A stretch of DNA of 64,000 nt from Bacilli bacterium (lineage in GTDB: Bacteria; Bacillota_I; Bacilli_A; RFN20; CAG-288). Under the pieces are notes generated by a model. That model saw nothing but the letters and a program-made list of their open reading frames with translations. It ran no database searches and had not been told where the DNA came from. Shown here in pieces: positions 27,480 through 35,590 of this stretch. Made by a program: the position numbers and the translations under genes. The stretch's first letter is position 1. Each line of letters starts with the position of its first letter. The stretch covers positions 1-64,000 of the forward strand of contig CAAGLY010000024.1 in assembly GCA_900770925.1 (NCBI GenBank), written 5' to 3'.

Positions 27480-29818
27480 TGAGCTTTATCCTCTCTGGTT
27501 AAATGATAGGTAACGGATAATTTACCTTCTTCTTCATCTTCCTCTGCAAAACTGACATCGATTTTTTCGTAATCCGGAGATGCAATGTTGACAGTCAGAT
27601 CTTCAGCATATCCATTTGTGAAGCGGGTACTAGAAGATCCGGCAATACTGAATTTGCCTTTGTTTAGAGCATAGATGAAGTTACAGGAGTCATATACTGT
27701 TCCGTCGTGTTTGAAGATCTTTAAGATCGCATTGGAATCATCTGTGAAGTTCAGCTCGACACTATAATTGTGGAAGTCTTTATTGGCACCTGCCTTATAG
27801 GTTGAATTGCGGAGAATATTAAGTGCTTCGCTAGATGTCAAAGGCTTGATGATCTTGACTTTGACTTCAGCATGGATGCTGCTATCGACATTAGAGGTTG
27901 CTTTGATGGTGACCGTGTGTTCCTTGTCTGTCCTGTCTTTGTTGCCCTTAAGATGGTAATATTTGATGCCGCTGATTTCAGAAGTGGTTATCGTAGCATA
28001 ATTTTCATCGCCAGGGGCTAAAGAGACCGTAACGTTGTCATCAGCTCCATAAGGCTCCCTGTTGAGATAGAACTTAGTCTCGTCTTCACAGGTTATGCAA
28101 TCATCAAGAGAAGAAAATTTTATTGCGGTCGGCTTAGCAATATTGACACTTAGCTCGTACTGCTTGGTTACTTTCTTGCTCTTGACAACGATAGTGGATT
28201 TGCCTGCTCCTACTGCATTTAAGGCCATCTTATTTGGGGCAATATCGATGACATCTGTGTTGCTTGAAGAAACAATCTGGATGCGATCAAAATTCTGATA
28301 TGCACCCTCCGGTGAACAGGAAGTCGGCTTGAAAATAATCGTATCTCCTCTTGTGAACTCAGTTTTAGGTTCTGCCTTTTCGGTATCGGTAGAGACATAG
28401 AAGGAGAGAGCAAAATCGGAAAAATAGAATTTGGATGAGTCAACTTTAGGATTCGTTTCTTTCTGCCGTTTCCCGGATACAAGGCTAGCAGCGAAAGTTT
28501 CGTATGATTTTGCTTCGACCCCATCCTTGATGTTGAACGATTCATCGACATCAGTGTCATTGTAAATGTATTTGGAGAATGTGGCCTTACTGAAATTAGT
28601 CCCATCAAAGGTAAGCTCTAAAGTTAAGAAGGTGGCAGAGGAGTAATCCTTTTGCTTGCTAGAGAAGGTGATGGTGTTATCTGTTTCGGTCAGGGTGTAG
28701 GTGGTTGAATCGTAGAAATAAAAATTAAGTGTATCGGCAATAAAAGTTCCGACACCATAGCTGTAAACGGAGGAATAATAGGAAGAATAGAAGGCAGGTA
28801 AGGAAACAAAGCTTTTCGCCTTGCTTTCGCTTATTTCTCCCCTAAAGGAATTTTCACCGATTATGTTGCAGTCAGAAGAGATGGTCTTGCCTTCATTCCT
28901 GACAAGGGTGTACAGGCTGTTGTCTAAAAGACCATAGTAGACAGTTTTTTTGGAGCCGTCAAAAGCTTCGATATCATCATAAATGTGATCGTCATAGATA
29001 TGATAGCTGACATTGGAATTCTTTATGGATGAATTTGATTTGCTTGTCCTAGCTATTGTGCCGCTGACAATGTCGGTGCTTTCCGAAAAAGAGGCTTCTT
29101 TGATTCTTGCGTTGATTTTGTCCAACTTGATTTTTTCGGCATCTAAGCTAACTGAAATCGAAAATGTTATTGGGGTAACATCACTGTTTTCAACGCTGAT
29201 CTTAATCTGACAGCTTCCGACACTGACTCCTTTTAGAACACCTGAATCGGATATAGTAGCCACGCTAGTTTTTGTTGTGGAATATTTGAATTTCAAGCCG
29301 GAAATTACCGGTGAAGAAGTGACGGATAGTTGAATTTCTTCACCGATTGCTAAAACACTTCTGCTAAATGTAGTGGAAATGGAATCAATCTGGATCGTCT
29401 CAGCATTAGTAACTTTGATAGCTATGATTGCTTTCTTATTGTTTGTTGTAGAAATAATGAGGTTTGTTGAACCAGCAGTTTTTCCTGTGATTGTCTTATT
29501 TTCTTTATCTACAGAGATATAGGTTTCATCATAAGTATACTTTACAGCAGTTTCTGTGCAGTTCTCTGGAAGTATCTGATAGGAAAACTGTATTGTCTCA
29601 CCGACTTTCAGACTGATTGTCTCCTCACTAGCGGTTATGCTAGCGGGGAGAACTTTTTCATGCTTGCTGGTTGAATTAGAGACGGAAGGAACATTCTCTG
29701 TTGCTTTTTCTGTCGCAGAAGGATTAGGAGCTATCGATGGAAGGGAAGAATTGTTCTGATTGCAGGAGAAGAGCAAAAGAGATGTTAGTGATAGAAGTGT
29801 AAAAGTGATTTTTTTCAT
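27476..29818 (-). CDS. Surface lipoprotein with bacterial Ig-like (BIG2) domains
   Basis: 780 residues. Lipobox LLLFSC with Cys at 19, then a Ser/Thr/Pro linker. Two N-terminal Ig-like units: residues ~55-140 (ISLKVGETIQFSYQILP, ISVDKENKTITGKTAGS) and ~145-225 (LAIGEEIQLSV, ATISDSGVLKGVSVGS); both have the BIG2 pattern of 'G....L......V' and 'G.ITG...G'. The middle part (230-480) is unknown and a further Ig-like unit appears around 490-560 (KMALNAVGAGKSTIVV). The gene starts four bases after the 29822 gene and overlaps the next by four bases. Confidence 0.75.
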   Translation of the reverse strand: MKKITFTLLSLTSLLLFSCNQNNSSLPSIAPNPSATEKATENVPSVSNSTSKHEKVLPASITASEETISLKVGETIQFSYQILPENCTETAVKYTYDETYISVDKENKTITGKTAGSTNLIISTTNNKKAIIAIKVTNAETIQIDSISTTFSRSVLAIGEEIQLSVTSSPVISGLKFKYSTTKTSVATISDSGVLKGVSVGSCQIKISVENSDVTPITFSISVSLDAEKIKLDKINARIKEASFSESTDIVSGTIARTSKSNSSIKNSNVSYHIYDDHIYDDIEAFDGSKKTVYYGLLDNSLYTLVRNEGKTISSDCNIIGENSFRGEISESKAKSFVSLPAFYSSYYSSVYSYGVGTFIADTLNFYFYDSTTYTLTETDNTITFSSKQKDYSSATFLTLELTFDGTNFSKATFSKYIYNDTDVDESFNIKDGVEAKSYETFAASLVSGKRQKETNPKVDSSKFYFSDFALSFYVSTDTEKAEPKTEFTRGDTIIFKPTSCSPEGAYQNFDRIQIVSSSNTDVIDIAPNKMALNAVGAGKSTIVVKSKKVTKQYELSVNIAKPTAIKFSSLDDCITCEDETKFYLNREPYGADDNVTVSLAPGDENYATITTSEISGIKYYHLKGNKDRTDKEHTVTIKATSNVDSSIHAEVKVKIIKPLTSSEALNILRNSTYKAGANKDFHNYSVELNFTDDSNAILKIFKHDGTVYDSCNFIYALNKGKFSIAGSSSTRFTNGYAEDLTVNIASPDYEKIDVSFAEEDEEEGKLSVTYHLTREDKAQ

Positions 29819-29821
29819 CAG

Positions 29822-32767
29822 CTATTCTGTTACCTCAGCGTTGGTTACTGTGATTGTAATATCTTCTGATAACTCAATATAAGTATCATAATCAGTTTGG
29901 TACTTGAATTTATAGCATCGTATCAGCTTATTAGTGGCAGCAGAACGATAAACTAAATATTTCCTTCCTTCTGTTGTATACCTATTGTCGTCGCCAATAT
30001 ACAGAACCTTGATTCGTGTCCCTTCTTTAATTTTGTCCTTGTTTGTGTCGACATCGTCGTAGCCAAAAAGCGGAGATTTAGCTTGCACCTTGATGTACTT
30101 TTCACATCCGCTGGCAATTGTCACTTTATACTTCGTATAAGCTTTAGGAGCGAGTGTTAACGTGACGTTCTTGCTTTCTTTCGGGGCAGTGAAAACGATG
30201 TTAGCGGAGTGAGAATATGAACTGGTAACTAGTTCAAACTTGATATCTTCACCATCGGCCTTTAAAGCAATCTGACTCTTGTCGTCAATATAATAATCGG
30301 TTCCGGAGTTAAGAGTAACTTTGATTTTGTGCTCTGAATATAAGCTGAAGGTTTTATCGGCAGAGGCATGGATCGGCTCGCCAAAAGAAATATCGTCGAC
30401 GGATACTTTCAAGTCAGCCTCTCCGGTAATTGACCTAGTGCTTTTTGCCGCTTCTGCTGTTTCCACGACAATGGTAGCATCTCCTGCAGGAGCAACGAAC
30501 TGATACTTGTTTTTAAAAGTCCCTTCTGTGATCAGATGCAATTCCTGCTCGGTCTCGCCAAACTTCAAAGTGACTTTAGAAACGGTGAATCCATTCTTGG
30601 GTGATACATATAGATATCCAGTATCGCCTTCATTTAATTTCTTAGAAGAAACCAGGGAATTCTTGGAATCATAAATGGTCTTTTCTAATAACCCAGAGTT
30701 TTTGTCTTCGATTGTGATTGTAGAAACAATAACTGTTTTTCCTACAACAGTGATGGAAACATCTTTGGTTCCCCTGGTAAATGTCCATTTATTTGAGTTG
30801 TCGTTATCGTTTGTCAAATCAGTAATCGATTCATCGTCTAAGGTTAGATTCGTAACTTTAAAGCCAAGTTGAGCAGTTACAGTAACAGTGACTTTATCAC
30901 CCTGTTTGTACGAGGGTTTATCGGTTTTAATGGAATACTGATCTGTGTGGGTGTTATCGACCGTTACTTTATTTAATTTAGTTGTGATGCAGGTGATATT
31001 GACCTTCCCATCCTCGGGAATTTCAAAACTATAAGTTGAATTGCCATACTGATTGCTTCCATAGGTGACTTCTTTCCCATCCTGATAGTACATTTTAGAA
31101 ATCGCATATCCATCTTTTAGCGTTGGGAACACATATACCTTAGTTCCAGGTACACCCGAGGTCAGCTTACTATAATCAGAGTATGTTGAGTATGTGCCAA
31201 ATTTGATTTCGGTAACCGTTCCATCTTCAGGCAAAGTGAAATTCAACGTCTTGACTTCCACCAGCTTCCTGCTTAAAACAACATTTCCGCCATCGGGCAT
31301 GATGAAGGAAAGAGTTTTCGTTGATCCGTCCCAGATGCTTTTTCCAGGGACTTTAGTTAACTCGGTCTTTTTACCATCGATGGTTGCGCTATCGAAACCA
31401 TCGATTTTCCAGCCCTCATTCGGAGTGATTTTCAGACTGACCCATTCGCCTGGAGTGTAAGAAGTCTTGCCAACGACACTGAATTTATTTGAATCGGTAA
31501 AGGAAATTGACTTGACGCCTTTATAGGTACTGGTCCTAGTGATAGAGGACTCTGTCCCTTTGAAGTAATATGTGGTGAGTTTGTAAGTGAGTACATTATC
31601 AGACCTGCTATCTACGCCGAACTGTGTTGAAGTGAAACCTGTACAGGTGGCAGATACGGAGTAACCATCCTTGTAGATTACATAGAAGTAAAGCGGAGCA
31701 TAATTATCGTCTTTTTTCGAATAATAGCCTCCATCTTTAATACCATAGATTTTATAAGAGCCATCCGTGGATGTATTAATGGTTGCTTTAAAGGAATCAT
31801 CTCCCTTTTCCATTTCCTTCGCACCTTGGACTAAAAGGAGGTCGGCAGGATCAGAAGGCCTGATAAACTTTCCTGTGAAAGTAGAACCATCAGCGGTGGC
31901 TTTGTATTCAACATCGTTTACATAAAGCAGGACATCATAAGAACTATAATAATATCCGCCTAACTTTGCAGTGAAAGTGACTTCAGTACCGACCTTGATT
32001 TCAGTAGATTTAATGCTTTCATCAGTGACTTCAAATGCTTTTGTCGTTCCATAGGCAATCTTAAAATCGGTCAAATCCTTGCCAAGGATCTTATAACTGC
32101 TGAAATTGGAATTGATTTTCTTGGCGACCACACTAATGTTAACTGCTTTATCCGGCCTAGTGAAAGTGTATTTCGAACCTTCGGTAATAGGAGTTAAAGC
32201 CACATCATCAGAGGTGATGGAGTCAAATTCGTAATTTTCTTCGTAATTCAGGCTAAGAGTAACTTCTTCGCCGTATTTGGCTTCAAGAGAGGTTGCACCG
32301 TTATTGCCGAATGTGTAAGTGACACCTTTACTCGCGGTAACTGTGATTGCGTGGCTCTTCCTGGAAGCGTTGACGGTAACCAACACGTTCTTAGCTGGCA
32401 TGACAAAGGTATAGGTCTTGCCTTCTTCGACAGTAGTTAACTCAGCATCGCCGGAGGTAATTGAATCAAAATGATAGTGTTCAGCATAGGTTAAAGCAAT
32501 CGTAACTTCAGTTCCTTCTTCAGCCTCTAACTTAGCCTGACCATTGAAGGTTACGGTAACACCTTCGCTTGCCTGCGTAGAGGCTTCATATTTGACAATG
32601 ACCGGTGCTGTGCTAGTAGATGGAATCGGTGCTTCACTAGCAGACGGAAGAGTGGTAACAGGCTGACTACTTGGAATGCTCGTGCTCGGCTTGGCAGAAT
32701 TGCCGTCGCAGCCGGCTAAAAGAAGCAGAAGAGAAGCAAGAGACAGAAGACTTTTTTTCTTTTTCAT
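29822..32767 (-). CDS. Large surface lipoprotein with tandem InlB/Flg_new-type repeats
   Basis: 981 residues. Lipobox LLLLAGC with Cys at 20. At least ten units of about 70-80 residues share 'G..VT....G' and 'YTF.MP...V.V'. Clear pairs are residues ~60-135 (KTYTFVMPAKNVLVTV) and ~136-210 (SKYTFTMPDKAVNISV). In the first the Met is ATG and in the second AGG, so the repeat itself shows AGG=Met; likewise KFIMPSDPADLL and WTFTMGTKDVSITV use AGG. AGGAGGT lies upstream of ATG 32767. Probably a cell-surface adhesin or substrate-binding scaffold (inference). Confidence 0.78.
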   Translation of the reverse strand: MKKKKSLLSLASLLLLLAGCDGNSAKPSTSIPSSQPVTTLPSASEAPIPSTSTAPVIVKYEASTQASEGVTVTFNGQAKLEAEEGTEVTIALTYAEHYHFDSITSGDAELTTVEEGKTYTFVMPAKNVLVTVNASRKSHAITVTASKGVTYTFGNNGATSLEAKYGEEVTLSLNYEENYEFDSITSDDVALTPITEGSKYTFTRPDKAVNISVVAKKINSNFSSYKILGKDLTDFKIAYGTTKAFEVTDESIKSTEIKVGTEVTFTAKLGGYYYSSYDVLLYVNDVEYKATADGSTFTGKFIRPSDPADLLLVQGAKEMEKGDDSFKATINTSTDGSYKIYGIKDGGYYSKKDDNYAPLYFYVIYKDGYSVSATCTGFTSTQFGVDSRSDNVLTYKLTTYYFKGTESSITRTSTYKGVKSISFTDSNKFSVVGKTSYTPGEWVSLKITPNEGWKIDGFDSATIDGKKTELTKVPGKSIWDGSTKTLSFIMPDGGNVVLSRKLVEVKTLNFTLPEDGTVTEIKFGTYSTYSDYSKLTSGVPGTKVYVFPTLKDGYAISKMYYQDGKEVTYGSNQYGNSTYSFEIPEDGKVNITCITTKLNKVTVDNTHTDQYSIKTDKPSYKQGDKVTVTVTAQLGFKVTNLTLDDESITDLTNDNDNSNKWTFTRGTKDVSITVVGKTVIVSTITIEDKNSGLLEKTIYDSKNSLVSSKKLNEGDTGYLYVSPKNGFTVSKVTLKFGETEQELHLITEGTFKNKYQFVAPAGDATIVVETAEAAKSTRSITGEADLKVSVDDISFGEPIHASADKTFSLYSEHKIKVTLNSGTDYYIDDKSQIALKADGEDIKFELVTSSYSHSANIVFTAPKESKNVTLTLAPKAYTKYKVTIASGCEKYIKVQAKSPLFGYDDVDTNKDKIKEGTRIKVLYIGDDNRYTTEGRKYLVYRSAATNKLIRCYKFKYQTDYDTYIELSEDITITVTNAEVTE

Positions 32768-32930
32768 CTGGAATAGACCTCCTAGGTAATTTTTTGCTGA
32801 TTCCTAAATGGTTTGACCCGAATTAAATTTATGGATTATTTGGCTGAAAGTTTTGGATTAAAACAATTAGAAACCATAATCTTATTTATTATACTTTATT
32901 AATAGGAGGCATGGGCGTTTTTCTTTTCCA

Positions 32931-32962
32931 TCAGAAAAAGGAGGTTTCCCTCCTTATTCTGA
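32931..32962 (-). terminator. Inverted repeat after the ECF S-component gene, possible terminator
   Basis: 14-base arms TCAGAAAAAGGAGG (32931-32944) and CCTCCTTATTCTGA (32949-32962) with one mismatch. It lies about 50 bases beyond the stop of the 33012 gene. The minus-strand tail is not T-rich, so its strength is doubtful. The rest of the 32768-33011 gap is AT-rich and should contain the promoter of the 32767 gene. Confidence 0.45.
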
Positions 32963-33011
32963 TTATTACCTAAGAAAACAAGATGGCAAAAGGCTTTGCC
33001 TGAAAGAAAAC

Positions 33012-33695
33012 TTATTTCTCAATAGATGGCGCGGTTTCTTCTTTCTTTGGTTCTTTCTTGACGAACCTATGAGGAAGAAGGAAGGAAAGACCAAGATGGT
33101 CTCCTGCTTGCTTTAAAGAAAAAGCAGTGACAGATCCAAAGACAAGATTGACGGAAACCTCTACCCCGAAATTTGCAGCAGAAGAAATAAAGGCGGCAGC
33201 AAAGAAAGCTAAGGCATTCGTATCCGTTCCGTTCCTCTTGAAATAGAAGCAGGCATAGAAGAGGAGGAAGAAAACAGTGTTGAACAAGGAAACAGAAGCA
33301 CAGGCTACCCTAGTGGCAATATAGCCTTTCTTTTCAAAACGATGGATAAGATCATAGAAGAATCCGGCTAAGAATCCAGCTAACCTTCTGGCTAAGTAGA
33401 CAGTGACTAAAAAACCGGCAGGAGAATACTGGAATAATACCGGTCCGGAAGGATCCCTTCCGGTTAATCCCTGAATTAAAGAGAAGGTTCCCCAGACAAC
33501 ACCGGCTAATGTTCCTCCGATAGGACCGAAGAGACAGCTGATAACAGCAACCGGAATACCCATTAGAGTAATATTGAACAAGCCAAGATTGATGGTGGAA
33601 AGACCCGGAACAAAGGAGAAGATTGCCCTGATTGTGATCCTAATGGCGGCAACCGACATCGAATAGACGGCACTATTTCTGCGTTTCATTTTCAT
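33012..33695 (-). CDS. ECF transporter S component, probably for pantothenate
   Basis: 227 residues with about six helices. The N-terminal pattern AAIMITIMAIFSFVPGL followed by INLGLFNITLMGIPVAV, then LFGPIGGTLAGVVWG, is that of PanT/FolT-like substrate-binding subunits of energy-coupling-factor transporters. AGG codons at MITIM avoid two charged residues in helix 1. The gene is separated from the CoaX-type kinase by only a TAAATG junction. Since that kinase phosphorylates pantothenate, import of pantothenate is the likely role (inference). The shared EcfA and EcfT proteins are not in the window. Confidence 0.8.
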   Translation of the reverse strand: MKMKRRNSAVYSMSVAAIRITIRAIFSFVPGLSTINLGLFNITLMGIPVAVISCLFGPIGGTLAGVVWGTFSLIQGLTGRDPSGPVLFQYSPAGFLVTVYLARRLAGFLAGFFYDLIHRFEKKGYIATRVACASVSLFNTVFFLLFYACFYFKRNGTDTNALAFFAAAFISSAANFGVEVSVNLVFGSVTAFSLKQAGDHLGLSFLLPHRFVKKEPKKEETAPSIEK

Positions 33696-34460
33696 TTACC
33701 TCTTTGTATTGCGCTGATAGATTCTAGCTAAGCCCCTGAAAGTCAGATCCGGATCGTAAGTGAAATCAAATAACCTGTCTTTTAATAGACTTGCACAGCT
33801 TCCTGTTAGGATTGGAGTCAGTTCTCTGTCCCTCTCTCCTTCCCTCTTTTTCTTCCTTTCCCGGCAGAGCATCCTGTATCCGTAAAGGATACCGGAGTTC
33901 CTGCTTTCCTTTGTTGACTTTCCAATTAGGCGTTTTGGTTTCTCTAGCTCGATATCCCATAACTGGGCAGAATTCTGCCACCTATTAGAGGCAGAACTCC
34001 TCCTTCCGGGAAAAAGAGCGCCACCATAGAATTCTTTCTTTGCTGTGCAGGTGATGAAGGAGCTGACCGAACTTAAATCGGCAATGAAGTAATCCTTTTC
34101 ACCTTTGGTCAATGCGCCGACACAGTCACAGAGAAGGTCGCTTCCGACCTCGGCTGGATTATCCATCCGGATAGCGAGTCCTGTTTTTAGGGATTTGTTT
34201 AGAACAAGACAGTCTTTTCCAATAAGCTTAGAGACAGCATTCTTGATCCGGTTTGTCCTAGAAGGGACAACGGAAGAGAGGATGGCTCCTTCTATCTGGC
34301 TGGTGCTGATGTTTTCGAAAGCGAGGTATTGTTTCCTTAGCAGGATGTACTCTCCTTCCGATTTCCTTTTATCGGTGTAAGTCCGATAGCGGGAGGTGGG
34401 TTTTTCATCGAAAAAACACCTGTTTAGGGAATCATTCCCTAAATCGAGAATAAAAATCAT
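33696..34460 (-). CDS. coaX: Type III pantothenate kinase (CoaX-like)
   Basis: 254 residues. It phosphorylates pantothenate, the first step of coenzyme A synthesis. FILDLGND corresponds to DIGNT, DNPAEVGSDLLCDCVGA to DNP.EVGADR...A with Asp kept but Arg replaced by Leu, FIADLSSVSSF to the DFGTAT strand, GGALFPGMMSSASNM to GGAI.PG, and GKSTKESMNSGILYGY to G.NT..SM.SG..YG. Met in PGMM and ESMNSG are AGG. The phosphate-binding motifs are more divergent than usual, so activity should be considered probable rather than certain. AAGGAGGA lies before ATG 34460. Operon with the ECF S component. Confidence 0.8.
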   Translation of the reverse strand: MIFILDLGNDSLNRCFFDEKPTSRYRTYTDKRKSEGEYILLRKQYLAFENISTSQIEGAILSSVVPSRTNRIKNAVSKLIGKDCLVLNKSLKTGLAIRMDNPAEVGSDLLCDCVGALTKGEKDYFIADLSSVSSFITCTAKKEFYGGALFPGRRSSASNRWQNSAQLWDIELEKPKRLIGKSTKESRNSGILYGYRMLCRERKKKREGERDRELTPILTGSCASLLKDRLFDFTYDPDLTFRGLARIYQRNTKR

Positions 34461-34636
34461 ATTAGAATGTCTCCTCCTTCTACAGTCCAGAGAAGTATCT
34501 GGTACCGTGTGAGCAAGTCATCTGAGACGGAGAAAGTTTATTCCTCCCTTCTTTATTTGTCAAGGAACGAAAAAGAAATTGGTTTGATGTTACTTCGCAA
34601 AAAACAGAATTTTCAAAAAAATACGAGAGTACAGAT

Positions 34637-34738
34637 ATGAAATTGATTGAAAGAGGCAGGTATCTTAAACGGCTGCAGAATATGATTGGAACTCCGGACA
34701 TTAGGAATCCGGATTGTGGATATTGCAACGATGTTTAA
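34637..34738 (+). pseudogene. Fragment of an AAA_14/DUF4143 ATPase gene
   Basis: A 33-codon frame reading IERGMYLKRLQNMIGTPDIM resembles the first residues of the AAA_14 ATPase family (I.R..YL.KL...IGTPDIK, just before the P-loop). It ends at a stop before any P-loop. About 80 bases further on (34819-34851) another patch reads AFGRYLKYGGW, like the YL.YGGMP motif of the same family. The two pieces suggest a decayed, internally deleted gene. The rest of 34461-35050 is AT-rich with no other coding signal. Confidence 0.45.
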
Positions 34739-35050
34739 AAAAGAATAATTCACTTTGTATTTCTTAAAGATATTAATTTTTGCAAAGTAAGTCCTGCAAA
34801 ACAAATTCCTGTATTAGAGCCTTTGGCAGATATCTGAAATATGGGGGATGGTCTCTTAATCGTTCTAGTGGTGAGCCATACTCCCGCTTCATGATTTTGT
34901 TTTGCTTTGGAATGTTTTAAATATACTATGCCTGAAATGGAACCGCTTTCAAATAGCGAAAATAGGATAGAAAAAGGAATAAAACAGAGGCATAGTTTTT
35001 CTTTTTCTTTTTGTGAACCGAAAACCGATAAATGATAGAAATAGAAAACA

Positions 35051-35086
35051 TTGCTATTTTTTCTTCTGTTTTTTAAAATATCAGTA
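35051..35086 (+). promoter_or_regulatory. Promoter placing the transcript start at or next to the ATG
   Basis: -35 TTGCTA (35051-35056), 17-base spacer, -10 TAAAAT (35074-35079). The expected start site, about 7 bases on, coincides with the ATG at 35086. No Shine-Dalgarno is present, so the mRNA may be leaderless. Confidence 0.5.
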
Positions 35087-35502
35087 TGAAAAAACTCAAA
35101 AAACTATTCCAGGATAAACTCTTCCTGACCATCTTGCGATGTGTGTTCTCTCTTCTGTTAGGTAGGATATTCTTCCTTAGTTATTATTTTACACATGAAA
35201 GCACTTACAGCACCATATCTACGGCATTTTTCATTCCAAGTGCAATTCTTATCTGTATCGGTTTTTTCTCTCTGATTAATCATTTCGGAGGTAGGGATTT
35301 TGTCGGCTATGCCTCTGCTACCACAATCCAGTTTCTTAAGCGTAATCCAGAGAAGCAGTTTGAGGATCTTGTCTCTTATAAGGAATATAAGAATAGCCAG
35401 CGGGAATTCGAAGGTCCTGTCTATCTTCCTTACTTTATTTTCGGCGTCATTTATCTTGCAGCAGCAATTGTATTTTACATATTATTCAGGAAGTCCATCT
35501 AA
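35086..35502 (+). CDS. DUF3899-like membrane protein
   Basis: 138 residues with about three helices (13-32, 43-63, 112-132). The stretch STAFFIPSAILICIGFFSLI, then HFGGMDFVGY, matches the DUF3899 family of Firmicutes, in which a GGFD.. motif follows a helix; the Met is AGG. Function is unknown. There is no Shine-Dalgarno before the ATG. The gene precedes the oppA gene by 88 bases on the same strand, but AAGGAGG and its own signals make oppA look independent. Confidence 0.7.
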   Translation: MKKLKKLFQDKLFLTILRCVFSLLLGRIFFLSYYFTHESTYSTISTAFFIPSAILICIGFFSLINHFGGRDFVGYASATTIQFLKRNPEKQFEDLVSYKEYKNSQREFEGPVYLPYFIFGVIYLAAAIVFYILFRKSI

Positions 35503-35590
35503 TTGACTCTGGAAATCATTCTCTCTAAACTTGACACAACCTTTTCATTGATGTGTTCATCAGCGGAAAGAATCTAAGGAGGACTATTCC

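Noticed and set aside
34480..34804. Two overlapping minus-strand frames of 82 and 63 residues
   Set aside because: Low-complexity, no start signals; the plus strand there shows a decayed ATPase instead.
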